Assembly: GCF_003651185.1 (NCBI RefSeq)
Contig: NZ_RCDC01000007.1
Coordinates: forward strand, 248,001 to 312,000
DNA from: Stenotrophomonas rhizophila
GTDB lineage: Bacteria > Pseudomonadota > Gammaproteobacteria > Xanthomonadales > Xanthomonadaceae
Length of the DNA: 64,000 nt
Direction of reading: 5' to 3'
Of the stretch, positions 17,098 through 26,123 are shown piece by piece (within the stretch, counting starts at the first letter, position 1; each line of letters opens with the position of its first letter). Under the pieces are notes generated by a model, which was not told where the DNA came from, searched no databases, and worked only from the letters and a program-made list of their open reading frames with translations. Position numbers and translations under genes: made by a program.

Positions 17098-17617
17098 GAA
17101 GAGATCAGATGGCCGCGATGGCGGCGGCGATTACAGCGAAGGTGGGATCTTCAGGCGTGCCATCGGCTTGATTGAGCGCTGGATGGCGTTCTGCCGTTGT
17201 GCCAAATGTGGTCTCGTTGCGAGACGGTCAATCGGATGGCGTGAAGTGTGCATGGTCGACATCGTGGAGATTCCATCAGGCATCGATACAGCTCCTTGCT
17301 TGCTTGTCGAAACACTAACATGGTGACCTGCGCCGGGGCCAAGATGGTGGTCTCATTTCTGATCGCTGAAGCGTATTGAATGACGTACTCCAGCGCCTTG
17401 AAGAGATAGCACGCAGCATCATCTGCACCGTTGAATGTGGGCGAGGCGCCGGGGATTCTGCAGCCGAAGTGGCCTGCTTAATGTGCTCGATGCAGACAGC
17501 CATCGAGCTCGGGCCGACGCTGCGCGATGGCGGCGAGCTGAACCCGTTCGCCTGGGCCTGTGCAGTTTCTTGATGGCGCTGGGCAGTACCATGGGCCACC
17601 CGTCAGGATGCGCCCGC
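17098..17617. other. Low-GC non-coding stretch upstream of the ligase fragment
   Basis: About 520 bp with no convincing gene. Short open frames exist on both strands but have no ribosome sites and atypical codon use. It probably contains debris of the missing N-terminal part of the ATP-grasp gene or of a recombination junction; I could not recover ATP-grasp motifs in other frames. Confidence 0.45.
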
Positions 17618-18643
17618 ATGTCCATAGTGATCCCCGCGTTGCCCAAGCCGCCCACCGCCCGCATCGCGGCCTGGTTGCTGATGCTGCTGGGCATGTGGCT
17701 GACCTTGAAACTCGGGCTCGTGGTCACCCTGCTGTCGGGCCTGCTGGTGTTCCACCTGACCCATCTGCTGGCCTCCACCGTCGAGGGCAAGTTGCCGCCC
17801 GGGCGCGCACGGGCCTATTCGGTGATCGTGCTGTCAGCGTTGATCATCGGCGCGCTGACCCTGGCGGCGATCGGCATCGCCTCGTTCTTCCGCAACGAGA
17901 CCGGTGGCCCGGATGCGCTGTTGATGCGTCTGATGGACATCCTCAACACCTCCCGCCACCAGGTGCCGGACCTGCTGCAGCCCTATATCCCGGAAGACCT
18001 GCAGGCGCTGCGCACGGCGATGAACGACTGGGCGGCGACCCACCGCCAGCAGCTCGGTATCGCCGGCACGTCGGCCGTGCAGATCAGCGTGCGGATCCTG
18101 ATCGGCATGGTGCTTGGTGCGATGATCGCGCTCTACGACGAGCTGCCGCTGCCGAAGATGGGGCCATTGGCGCAGGAGCTGATCGGCCGCACCAGCCGCA
18201 TGGCCACGGCGTTCCGGCAGGTGGTGTTCGCCCAGGTGAAGATCTCCCTGCTCAATACGCTGTTCACCGCCATCTTCCTGCTCGGGGTGCTGCCGCTGTT
18301 CGGTGTGCATCTGCCGCTGTCCAAGACGCTGGTGCTGATCACCTTCCTCGCCGGCCTGCTGCCGGTGGTGGGCAACATCATCTCCAACACGGTCATCACC
18401 ATCGTCGCGCTGTCGGTGTCGTTCTACGTGGCCGTGGTCGCGCTGCTGTATCTGGTGGTGATCCACAAGCTGGAGTACTTCCTGAACGCGCGCATCGTCG
18501 GGGGCGAGATCCAGGCGCGCGCCTGGGAGCTGCTGCTGGCAATGCTGGTGATGGAAGCGGCGTTCGGGCTGCCAGGGCTGGTCGCGGCGCCGGTGTTCTA
18601 TGCCTACATCAAGCGCGAACTGCTGGATCAGCGCTGGATCTGA
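17618..18643 (+). CDS. AI-2E-family transporter (PF01594 permease)
   Basis: 341 residues. Hydrophobic helices near the N-terminus (IAAWLLMLLGMWLTLKLG), a central soluble helical region (~100-150) and a C-terminal set of helices containing LAGLLPVVGNIISNTVITIVAL fit the AI-2E/PerM family. AGGA lies 9 nt before the chosen ATG. Some family members act in Na+/H+ exchange or quorum-signal export; the substrate here is unknown. It converges on the TonB receptor gene with only 13 bp between, so no separate terminator is visible. Confidence 0.88.
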   Translation: MSIVIPALPKPPTARIAAWLLMLLGMWLTLKLGLVVTLLSGLLVFHLTHLLASTVEGKLPPGRARAYSVIVLSALIIGALTLAAIGIASFFRNETGGPDALLMRLMDILNTSRHQVPDLLQPYIPEDLQALRTAMNDWAATHRQQLGIAGTSAVQISVRILIGMVLGAMIALYDELPLPKMGPLAQELIGRTSRMATAFRQVVFAQVKISLLNTLFTAIFLLGVLPLFGVHLPLSKTLVLITFLAGLLPVVGNIISNTVITIVALSVSFYVAVVALLYLVVIHKLEYFLNARIVGGEIQARAWELLLAMLVMEAAFGLPGLVAAPVFYAYIKRELLDQRWI

Positions 18644-18656
18644 GGGGCGGGCTGCC

Positions 18657-20702
18657 CTACAGCTTCAGGTTCAACGACACGTAGGCCGCGCGCCCCGGTG
18701 CGGGTGAGAACATCGGCTGGTCATCGCCGCCCCAGAAGAAGTTGTCGTACCACGCATACGCGTACTCGCGGCCGGTCAGGTTCTTCACCTGCACATCCAC
18801 GCTCAGCCGCTCGGACAGCTGATACGACGCGCTGGCATCGAGCACCGCGAAGGCGCCGAACGTGCCCTGCGTGTTGCGCTCTTCAATGTAATAGTCACCC
18901 TGCATCCGGCCCTGCAGGCCGAAGGTCCAACGATCGTTGGCGCGGTAGTCCACGCCGATGTTGCTGATGTAGCGCGGCGTGGCGATGACTTCGTTGCCGG
19001 CCAGAGCGGTACCGTCGGTGGTGAAGGCGCTGACCACCTTGGCCTGCTGGATGGCGTGCGAGCCCCACAGCGTCCACTGCTCGCCCAGGCGCGTGGTGAC
19101 CTGCAGGTCGACGCCTTCGCGACGGGTCTGGCCCAGGCCGACCGAGGTGCCGGTGGCGGGCATGTTGGCGACCTCGTCAGTGGCATCCTGGCGCCACACC
19201 GCGATGCGCGCGTCGGTGCCGACAGCCGGGGTGAACTTGATGCCCACCTCCTTGCCGGTATTGATCGAGGGCCGGAAGGTCGCCTGGCCGGCGGTGAGGT
19301 AGGCCGGTGCGGTGGAGCCGGTCAGTACCTGGAACGTCCTGCCCCAGTTGGCATAGACGTTCAGGGCCGGGGTGATCGCATAGACCACGCTCAGCTTGGG
19401 CTGCTCGATCGTGCCGTAGTGCTGCAGCGGGGCGGTGGTGCCACCGGGCAGGCGGGTGCTGCCGGAGAAGTGGTCGACGCGGTAGGCCGGCACGATCTTC
19501 AGGGCAGGGGTGGGCTGATACACGGCCTGCACGTAAGCACCGAGGTTGTCCAGGGAATAGCGGTCATCGTTCTGGATCCGCGCCGGGGTCGAGAAGTCGG
19601 TCGGGACGGCGTGGTTGTAGCGCCGGCGGCGATAGGTGTTGTCCTGATGCTCGGCGTTGAGACCGGCCTCGACGGTGAGCGCAGGTGTGGCCGCCCAGGT
19701 CAGCGTGCTGAGGAGGCCGGTCTGTTTCTCGTCCCACTGGCGGCGCTGGCGCGGCGCGTTGCCGGGCACGTAGCCGGTGAAGGTCACCTGCCGATCGTCC
19801 TCGTAGCGGTTGTAGTACAGCTTGTTGCTGACATGCACGGTGTCACTCAGCTGCAGGTCCAGATGGGTGCTGAGATGGCGCATGTCGCGGTCGTCGAGAT
19901 CGTTGGCATTCTTGAGCGCCGATCCGCGGCGGTCAGTGGCCAACTCTTCAGCCGTCATGAAGCCGGGCTCGTCCGCCTCGTGGTGGTACACCCGTGCGAT
20001 CAGGCCGATGGTGAACAGGTCCTCGCCGCCGCTGTAGAACCACTTGCCGCCGAGCGAGTACTTTTTCGAACGGTCATGATCGCGGTAGCCATCGGAGGCC
20101 TGTGAGGCCAGGAAGTAATTCTGGGCGACACCGTCCGCTTCGCGACCGATCGCGACCTGCGCTTCGCGGGTGTTGTAGCTGCCGTAGGTGAGTCGCGCAT
20201 CGGTGTAGTTGCCGCCCTGGCGGGTGCCGAGGTTGATGTTGCCGCCGATGTTGTGCAGGCCGTAGCGCGGGTCGTTGGTGCCGCGCACGACTTCGATGTA
20301 GTCGATGTCCAGCGGGAACACCATGTCGATGAAGCGCTGGTTGCCGCTGTTGACGTTGCTGGGAATGCCGTCGATCAGGATCTTGATGCCGTTGAGGTAG
20401 CCCTCGCCGTTGAACGCGCGGAAGGTGGCCTTGCCGGACTCCGCGCCCTGGCGGGTTTCAGTCAATTGCATGCCCGGCATCTGGCCAAGCAGTTCCCAGC
20501 TGTTGGAGACGTTCTTCTCATGCACCTGGTCGCCGCCCAGCACATCCACCGAGGTCAGCACGCGGTTCGCGGCGAGGGGACGGCGGGAGCCTTCCCGCAC
20601 GTGCACGCTGCCCAGCGTGATTGCCGCATCGCTGGACTGCGCGCGCGCTTCACCGGCGCACAGGGTCGCCAGCACGGCGGACACCATTGCCTTGGTTCTC
20701 AT
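18657..20702 (-). CDS. TonB-dependent outer-membrane receptor
   Basis: 681 residues. A signal peptide (MRTKAMVSAVLATLCAGEARA) precedes a plug domain (LTSVDVLGGDQVHEKNVSNSW ... IDYIEVVRGTNDPRYGLHNIGG) and a 22-strand-type barrel ending SLNLKL with an aromatic-poor but aliphatic terminal strand. These proteins import scarce metals or metal-chelator complexes with TonB energy. A palindromic AT-rich site at 20790-20807, 88-105 bp upstream of the start, resembles Zur/Fur-type boxes, so control by zinc or iron is likely. The ligand cannot be read from the sequence. Confidence 0.92.
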   Translation of the reverse strand: MRTKAMVSAVLATLCAGEARAQSSDAAITLGSVHVREGSRRPLAANRVLTSVDVLGGDQVHEKNVSNSWELLGQMPGMQLTETRQGAESGKATFRAFNGEGYLNGIKILIDGIPSNVNSGNQRFIDMVFPLDIDYIEVVRGTNDPRYGLHNIGGNINLGTRQGGNYTDARLTYGSYNTREAQVAIGREADGVAQNYFLASQASDGYRDHDRSKKYSLGGKWFYSGGEDLFTIGLIARVYHHEADEPGFMTAEELATDRRGSALKNANDLDDRDMRHLSTHLDLQLSDTVHVSNKLYYNRYEDDRQVTFTGYVPGNAPRQRRQWDEKQTGLLSTLTWAATPALTVEAGLNAEHQDNTYRRRRYNHAVPTDFSTPARIQNDDRYSLDNLGAYVQAVYQPTPALKIVPAYRVDHFSGSTRLPGGTTAPLQHYGTIEQPKLSVVYAITPALNVYANWGRTFQVLTGSTAPAYLTAGQATFRPSINTGKEVGIKFTPAVGTDARIAVWRQDATDEVANMPATGTSVGLGQTRREGVDLQVTTRLGEQWTLWGSHAIQQAKVVSAFTTDGTALAGNEVIATPRYISNIGVDYRANDRWTFGLQGRMQGDYYIEERNTQGTFGAFAVLDASASYQLSERLSVDVQVKNLTGREYAYAWYDNFFWGGDDQPMFSPAPGRAAYVSLNLKL

Positions 20703-20789
20703 CTCTTTGTGCCTTTCAGTAGCCGTGGGGACAGGGGTAGCGCAAGCCGACAGAAGTCGCTCGCTGAGGGGACGAGGGTGCTAGAAAAA

Positions 20790-20807
20790 GCAATAATATA
20801 ACATTGC
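20790..20807. promoter_or_regulatory. Metalloregulator-like palindrome (Zur/Fur type) upstream of TonB receptor
   Basis: GCAATAATATAACATTGC is 14/18 symmetric. Read on the minus strand it contains TGTTATATTAT, close to the left half of the known gammaproteobacterial Zur box (TGTTATANTATAACA). It is placed where it could control the leftward TonB receptor and the small plus-strand frame at 20812. Confidence 0.4.
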
Positions 20808-20811
20808 ATTT

Positions 20812-20982
20812 ATGTTCGCTTCCCCTGAGTTCTGCACCCGTCGCGCCATCGATCTGCACGAGCGCGAAACGATCCACGCGACCGCGTTCAAGGCATTGAT
20901 CCGCGCCGCGATCGCGCGCAACCAGGCAGCGAAGCCCCTTGCCGCTGCGGCGCGTGCGAAGGCAAGCCAGCGCTCTGCCTGA
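20812..20982 (+). CDS. Possible small leaderless protein of 56 residues
   Basis: MFASPEFCTRRAIDLHERET followed by an Ala/Lys/Arg-rich helix and stop TGA. Third-position GC is about 78%, close to local genes. The ATG is only 4 bp after the palindrome at 20790-20807 and lacks a ribosome site, so it would have to be leaderless. A competing minus-strand frame (20781-20987, 68 residues) has an excellent AGGAGG ribosome site 5 nt before its ATG. Only one is likely real; I slightly favour the plus strand on residue composition. Confidence 0.3.
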   Translation: MFASPEFCTRRAIDLHERETIHATAFKALIRAAIARNQAAKPLAAAARAKASQRSA

Positions 20983-21095
20983 ATCATCACGACCTCCTGT
21001 ACTGGTACACGCCGCGCGATTCGGCAACGATAAAGGGCTGGGCGAGGCGGCAGCGATGCGGCAGGCCCATTCCCCCACGTTTCCAGGATGTGCCT

Positions 21096-22220
21096 GTGCT
21101 GAGTGTGATCGGCTGTTTGCTTGCGTTGTATCTGGTGTGGCGCGTGATCTGGCCGCTGCGGCTGTCGCGTCCGGTGCGGATCGTACTGGGCCTGCTCGTG
21201 GTCGCACTGGCGCTGCACCACCGGATCGTGGCCCAGTTCGCCGGGACCATGGCCTCGCCCGAGATTCCCACGGCGATGATCGCGGTGCTTGCGACCGGGT
21301 TCACCACGCTGCTGATCAGTGCGGTGTTCGTGCTGGTGCTGGATGCGCTGCTGCTCATCGCGCGTCTGGTCCGGGCGCAGCGCGTGCTGCCGATGCTGCG
21401 CGCGGCGTGGCTGCGCCCTGCAGCGGGCACGTTGGCGCTGCTGCTGTCCGCCTACGGCATCTGGCAGGGCATGGCGGTTCCCAAGCCGCGGCAGATCGAG
21501 GTCGCCATCGACGGGCTGCCGGCCGCGTTCGACGGCTACCGCGTGCTGCAGCTCACCGACATCCACGCCAGCCGCCTGCTCACCGGTGCGTGGGTGGAGA
21601 AAGTGGTCACCGAAAGCAATGCCCTGCATCCGGATCTGGTGGTGATCACCGGGGATCTGATCGACGGCAGCGTCAGCGCCCGCGCCAACGATTTCGCGCC
21701 TCTGGCCAGTCTGCACGCGCCCGATGGCGTCATCGCGATCACCGGCAATCATGAGTACTACGCGCAGTACGCCGAGTGGATGCAGGCCTTTCGCGGGCAG
21801 GGCATGCAGGTGCTGGAGAACACCCACACGCAGGTCCAGCGTGACGGTGCGACGCTGACCATCGCCGGTGTCACCGATCCGGTGGCCGCGCGCTACGGCC
21901 TGCCCATGCCGGACCTGACCGCCGCACTGGCCGGCGCGGACCCGCAGGCGCCGGTGATCCTGCTCGACCATCGTCCGGTGGAGGCACGCGCGAATGCCGC
22001 GAAGGGCGTCGCGCTGCAGCTCTCCGGCCACACCCACGGCGGCCACATCCTCGGCATGGACCAGCTGGTCAAGCGCGCCAATGGCGGCTTTGTCTCCGGG
22101 CGCTATGAGGTGAATGGCATGACGTTGTATGTCAGCAACGGTGCCGGGTTGTGGCCGGGCTTCGCGGCGCGTATCGGCGTGCCGTCCGAGATCACCCTGA
22201 TCACGCTGCGACCGCGCTGA
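21096..22220 (+). CDS. Membrane-anchored metallophosphoesterase (YkuE/YaeI-like)
   Basis: About 374 residues. Four N-terminal membrane helices (to about residue 125) are followed by a calcineurin-like phosphoesterase domain with all metal motifs: LQLTDIHASR (DxH), VITGDLIDG (GDxxD), ITGNHEYY (GNHE), and SGHTHGGH (GHxH). The start is GTG at 21096, seven bases after AGGA; a GTG at 21090 is too close to that site. Homologues act on UDP-sugar lipids or phospholipid headgroups at the membrane. Its stop codon overlaps the ATG of the esterase gene (TGATG), so the two form an operon. Confidence 0.9.
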   Translation: MLSVIGCLLALYLVWRVIWPLRLSRPVRIVLGLLVVALALHHRIVAQFAGTMASPEIPTAMIAVLATGFTTLLISAVFVLVLDALLLIARLVRAQRVLPMLRAAWLRPAAGTLALLLSAYGIWQGMAVPKPRQIEVAIDGLPAAFDGYRVLQLTDIHASRLLTGAWVEKVVTESNALHPDLVVITGDLIDGSVSARANDFAPLASLHAPDGVIAITGNHEYYAQYAEWMQAFRGQGMQVLENTHTQVQRDGATLTIAGVTDPVAARYGLPMPDLTAALAGADPQAPVILLDHRPVEARANAAKGVALQLSGHTHGGHILGMDQLVKRANGGFVSGRYEVNGMTLYVSNGAGLWPGFAARIGVPSEITLITLRPR

Positions 22221-23071
22221 TGGTGTGTGGATACGGTATGCCCGGGGTGGTGCTGCCGGACACCGAGGCCTGGACGGTGCGCGATCCGGTGGGCCGCGAT
22301 TATCCGATCTGGGTGTCGCTGCCGGCCGGCTACGAGCGGGATACACACCTGCGCTACCCGGTGCTGTATGTCACCGATGCGCTGTACAGCTTTCCACTCG
22401 CGCGCAGCGTGCGCAAACTGGTGGGGCAGGGCGGTGCGCACCTGGCGCCCTTCATCCTGGTCGGGCTGCCTCCGCAGCAGGGGCTGAGCTCGCAGCAGAG
22501 CCGCTCGCGTGATTACACCCCGACCCAGCCCACCCGCAGCCCCGGGGACGACTACACCGATGGCATCACCTACGGCGGCGCTGCGCACTACCGGGATTTC
22601 CTGGCGCAGCGTGTGCTGCCACAGGTCCAGGCGCGCTACCGGACCGATCCAGCGCAGCGTGCGTTCGCCGGCCATTCCTACGGCGGTCTGTTCGGCGCCT
22701 TCGTGTTGCTGACGCGCCCGGCGATGTTCCAGCGCTACATCCTGTCCAGTCCTTCGCTATGGTTTGATCAGCATGTGATCGAGCGGATCGAGGCGGACTA
22801 TGCCAGTGCGCATGCGGATCTCGACGCCCGCGTGCTGCTGTCGATCGGCGCACACGAAACCCCGGCGTCCGCTGCGCCCTTCGCCGCCCGCAACGATATG
22901 GTCGCGCATACCCGGTCCTTTGCCGACCGCCTGCGCGGGCGCGGGTATCCCGGCCTGCAGCTGGAAACACGCGTGGTGCCGGATGAGGATCACCTCACCG
23001 TTTACCCGGCGATGCTCACCCGTGCGCTGTTGGCGCTGTTCCCCACTGGGAGCACGTTCCGGACCGTGTGA
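22220..23071 (+). CDS. Alpha/beta hydrolase, esterase D/IroE-like family
   Basis: 283 residues. WVSLPAGYERDTHLRYPVLYV at the N-terminal strand, the nucleophile elbow GHSYGG (Ser153) and a late DEDHLTVYPAM segment with the catalytic His fit the putative-esterase family (PF00756) that includes IroE/BesA siderophore esterases and feruloyl esterases. No clear signal peptide is seen, so it is probably cytosolic. It is coupled to the phosphoesterase gene by a one-base overlap. With a TonB receptor nearby, release of iron from a tricatecholate siderophore is a possible role, not proven. Confidence 0.82.
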   Translation: MVCGYGMPGVVLPDTEAWTVRDPVGRDYPIWVSLPAGYERDTHLRYPVLYVTDALYSFPLARSVRKLVGQGGAHLAPFILVGLPPQQGLSSQQSRSRDYTPTQPTRSPGDDYTDGITYGGAAHYRDFLAQRVLPQVQARYRTDPAQRAFAGHSYGGLFGAFVLLTRPAMFQRYILSSPSLWFDQHVIERIEADYASAHADLDARVLLSIGAHETPASAAPFAARNDMVAHTRSFADRLRGRGYPGLQLETRVVPDEDHLTVYPAMLTRALLALFPTGSTFRTV

Positions 23072-23153
23072 AATTTCCGCCAGTGGCTGTGCACGCCTCG
23101 GTCACCGGGCAGCGCGGAGGCTGGGCGCACGAGCCCTGACCTGCGGAGATTCC

Positions 23154-23588
23154 ATGACCACTCTGACCCTGCCCGAACTGGCCAAGAAGATGGCCGGCAT
23201 CGATTTCGCGATGCTGCAGACCCACACCGCCAGCGGCGAGATCGCCGGCCGGCCGATGAGCAACAACGGTGACGTGGACTACGACGGCGACAGTTATTTC
23301 TTCGCCTTCGACAATGCTGACATGGTGGCCGAGATCGAACGCGACCCGAAAGTGGCGCTGTCCTTCACCGGCAGCAAATCGCTGCTGGGCAAGCCGCCGT
23401 TGTTCGTGGCCGTGGAAGGCCATGCCACGCTCAGCCGCGACCGCGCGACCCTGCAGGCGCATTGGGTCCCGGATCTGGAACGCTGGTTCAAGCAGGGCGT
23501 GGATACGCCCGGCATCGTGCTGATCCAGGTCAAGGCGACCCGCATCCACTACTGGTCGGGCGAGGACGACGGCGAGATCCGCCTGTAA
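23154..23588 (+). CDS. PNPOx-like flavin-binding general stress protein
   Basis: 144 residues. The FMN-binding split-barrel fold is suggested by MLQTHTASGEIAGRPMS, DSYFFAFDNADMVAEIERDPKVALSF and GHATLSRDRATLQ. It matches the small pyridoxamine-5'-phosphate-oxidase-related proteins of the general stress protein 26 type. GCGGAG precedes the ATG. It lies 3 bp upstream of the DUF72 gene, likely co-transcribed. Its substrate is unknown. Confidence 0.88.
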   Translation: MTTLTLPELAKKMAGIDFAMLQTHTASGEIAGRPMSNNGDVDYDGDSYFFAFDNADMVAEIERDPKVALSFTGSKSLLGKPPLFVAVEGHATLSRDRATLQAHWVPDLERWFKQGVDTPGIVLIQVKATRIHYWSGEDDGEIRL

Positions 23589-23591
23589 ACG

Positions 23592-24347
23592 ATGCCTGCC
23601 TCGTCGATCAAGATCGGATGCGCAGGCTGGTCGATTCCCAGCCGTTACGCCGCATTGACCGGCGCGGGCGAGAGCATGCTCGCGCGCTACGCAACGCGGT
23701 TCCCGGTGGTTGAGATCAACTCCTCTTTCTATCGGCCGCACCAGCAGCGCACGTATGAACGCTGGGCGGCGAGCGTGCCGGCCACGTTCCGGTTCTCGGT
23801 GAAGCTGCCCAAGGCCATCTCGCATGAGGCAGCGCTGCGCGGTTGCGGTCCGGCGCTGGAGCGCTTCCTTGAGGAGACGGCCGGCCTGGGCCGCACGCTG
23901 GGCGGGCTGCTGCTGCAGCTGCCGCCGAGCCATGCCTTCGATGCGCGGGTGGCGGCCGGCTTCTTCGGCATGCTGCGGCGTCGCACCGATGTGCGCGTGG
24001 TCTGCGAGCCACGCCACACCACCTGGTTCACACCGCAGGCCGACGCGATGCTGCAGCGGCATGCGATCGGGCGTGTCGGCGCGGACCCTGCGCGAGTTCC
24101 CGAGGCTGCCCAGCCGGGCGGTGACGCCGGATGGCGCTACTGGCGATGGCATGGCGCGCCACGCATGTACTACAGCGACTATGACGACGCAGCACTGCGG
24201 GAGTTGGCCAGGACGGTTGCTGCGCGGACAGCAGGTGCGCGCTGGGTGATCTTCGACAACACTGCCCATGGGTTCGCCATCGCCAATGCGTCCCGGCTGC
24301 AGGACATCCTGAGCGGCGCTACCCTCCAGGAGCCCGGACATGCCTGA
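23592..24347 (+). CDS. DUF72 (YecE-like) protein
   Basis: 251 residues with the DUF72 (PF01904) pattern: IGCAGWSIPSRY at the start, VEINSSFYRPHQQRTYERWA, and YWRWHGAPRMYYSDYDD in the second half, with a late RWVIFDNTAHGFAIANA segment. The fold is a TIM barrel; the biochemical role of the family is not settled. It overlaps the following glycosylase gene by 8 bp. Confidence 0.9.
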   Translation: MPASSIKIGCAGWSIPSRYAALTGAGESMLARYATRFPVVEINSSFYRPHQQRTYERWAASVPATFRFSVKLPKAISHEAALRGCGPALERFLEETAGLGRTLGGLLLQLPPSHAFDARVAAGFFGMLRRRTDVRVVCEPRHTTWFTPQADAMLQRHAIGRVGADPARVPEAAQPGGDAGWRYWRWHGAPRMYYSDYDDAALRELARTVAARTAGARWVIFDNTAHGFAIANASRLQDILSGATLQEPGHA

Positions 24348-25152
24348 AGGTCCCTCCATCGTCATCCTGCGTGAGGCCGCCGCCAAGTTCCGCGGCAAGA
24401 CCGTGCGCCTGGCCACCGGCAACAGTTCGTTGGACCTGACCCGCATGGAAGGGCGGCGGGTGGTGGCGCTGCGCAGCTGGGGCAAGCACTTCCTGATCGA
24501 GTTCCGTGGCTTCAGCCTGCGCGTGCACATGCTGATGTTCGGCAGCTACCGCATTGATGAGCGCAAGGCGTCGCCACCGCGGGTGTCGCTGCAGTTCGAC
24601 AACGGCGAGCTCAACATCTATGCCTCGTCGGTGAAGTACATCGAAGGCGCGCTGGAGGACACCTACGACTGGCGCGGGGATGTGATGAACCCGGCCTGGG
24701 ATCCCGGGCTGGCGCGCAGGAAGCTCAAGCAGCAGCCGGAAACGTTGATCTGCGACGCGCTGCTGGACCAGGATATCTTTGCCGGCGTGGGCAACATCAT
24801 CAAGAACGAGGTGCTGTTCCGCACGCGTGTGCATCCCGAATCCACGGTCGGCGCGCTGCCACCGCGCAAGCTGGGCGAGATCATCAAACAGGCGCGACAG
24901 TACAGCTTCGATTTCCTGGACTGGAAGCAGCAGTTCGTGCTGCGCCAGCACTGGCTGGTCCACACCAAACGGACCTGCCCCCACTGCGGCGGCCCCCTCA
25001 GCAAGACCTACCCGGGCACGACCCGGCGGCGGACGTTTTTCTGCCCGGTGTGCCAGGTGCGCTACAGCGCCGCGCCTGCCGGGTGCAAGGCCGCGCCGAA
25101 CGCACGCAAGGCCGCCCCGAGGCGTTCAGCCAGGTCCTCGCCCATGGCGTAG
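24340..25152 (+). CDS. Nei/Fpg-like DNA glycosylase (endonuclease VIII family)
   Basis: 270 residues. MPEGPSIV exposes the catalytic Pro and Glu after Met removal, the lyase nucleophile and acid of the Fpg/Nei family. GNIIKNEVLFRTRVHP is the helix-two-turn-helix and TCPHCGGPL ... FFCPVCQVRY the zinc finger near residues 214-240. The enzyme removes oxidised bases and cuts the abasic site. A basic Ala/Lys/Arg tail of about 30 residues follows the finger. It overlaps the DUF72 gene by 8 bp, suggesting a stress-response operon with the two genes before it. Confidence 0.92.
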   Translation: MPEGPSIVILREAAAKFRGKTVRLATGNSSLDLTRMEGRRVVALRSWGKHFLIEFRGFSLRVHMLMFGSYRIDERKASPPRVSLQFDNGELNIYASSVKYIEGALEDTYDWRGDVMNPAWDPGLARRKLKQQPETLICDALLDQDIFAGVGNIIKNEVLFRTRVHPESTVGALPPRKLGEIIKQARQYSFDFLDWKQQFVLRQHWLVHTKRTCPHCGGPLSKTYPGTTRRRTFFCPVCQVRYSAAPAGCKAAPNARKAAPRRSARSSPMA

Positions 25153-25272
25153 GATGGGTCCACACGCACGTACGCGCGTCCTGCGCGATCGATACCTGAT
25201 CGCCTTCGCTCCTTTCTCAGAGTCCTTCATGCCGCCAGCGGAATGAAGGCTCCCGTGTCCCACGGAGCGCTC

Positions 25273-25950
25273 ATGCCGGGCTATACCACCCGCATTCTCA
25301 CCATCCCGGTCGGCGGTCACGACTTCCGTATCCGCGCGCTCAGCGATCTGCAGCAGTTTTCCGATCCCACCGGACGCGCCCAGCGGGCCGGCATCCACTC
25401 CTCGCTGTGGAGCCTGTTCGGTCAGATCTGGCCGGCCGGCCGCGCGCTGGCCGATACCATGAGCCACTTCGATGTGACCGGTAAGCGGATCCTGGAGCTG
25501 GGCTGCGGGCTGGGCCTGTCCAGCCTGGTGCTGGCCCATCGCGGCGCGGATGTCGTGGCGACCGACCACCATCCACTGGCCGAATCCTTCCTGGCCTACA
25601 ACGCCGGCCTCAACGACCTGCCCGCGGTGACCTACCGTGACCTGCCCTGGGAGGTCCCTGACGGTTCGCTGGGGCGCTTCGACCTGATCATCGGCAGCGA
25701 CATCCTCTACGAACGGGGGCATGCCCATCAGATCGCGGCGATGATGCTGCGGCACGCCAAGCCCGATGCCGAGCTGCTGATCACCGATCCCGGCCGCGGC
25801 AACGTGGGGTCGTTCTCGCGTGGCATGGCCCTGCAGGGCTTCGATGTGACCGAGGAACTGGGGCTGTTCGAGGATGAAGGCAATGCGCCGGGCAACGGCC
25901 GCCTGCTGAGCTATCGGCGGGGTGCGGTGCGGCCGGCGGCCGTGGCCTGA
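25273..25950 (+). CDS. Class I SAM-dependent methyltransferase
   Basis: 225 residues. The SAM motif I is ILELGCGLGLSSLVLAHRGA with acidic VVATDHHP following, then FDLIIGSDILYE as motif III/IV. This matches the PF10294-like lysine/nicotinamide methyltransferase group. GGAG lies 5 nt before the ATG at 25273; an ATG at 25243 has no spacing for a ribosome site. The substrate is unknown, protein lysine being one option. Confidence 0.83.
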   Translation: MPGYTTRILTIPVGGHDFRIRALSDLQQFSDPTGRAQRAGIHSSLWSLFGQIWPAGRALADTMSHFDVTGKRILELGCGLGLSSLVLAHRGADVVATDHHPLAESFLAYNAGLNDLPAVTYRDLPWEVPDGSLGRFDLIIGSDILYERGHAHQIAAMMLRHAKPDAELLITDPGRGNVGSFSRGMALQGFDVTEELGLFEDEGNAPGNGRLLSYRRGAVRPAAVA

Positions 25951-26123
25951 GCGCAGGCAGGGCGTGTTGCGACACGACCGCTCTGCTGTGACGCGGCGTG
26001 CAGATCGACTGGCGTAGGCTGTCGCCGTCCAGATGCGGCCCAGGCGGCCGGGAGTCCCTCGATGCGATCTCGTCCACTGCCGCGCCGCGAAGGCCTGCGT
26101 GTTTTCAGGATGCAGGCTTGAGC

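Noticed and set aside
17376-17573. 65-codon plus-strand frame from TTG in the low-GC stretch
   Set aside because: No ribosome site, non-ATG start, poor codon use, and it overlaps the upstream region of the AI-2E-type gene. Left as unassigned sequence.
20781-20987. 68-codon minus-strand frame with a strong AGGAGG site
   Set aside because: Not listed as a separate gene because it overlaps the plus-strand candidate and the AT-rich operator; its tail (LYYCFF) is read from promoter-like DNA. It is discussed under the plus-strand entry and findings.
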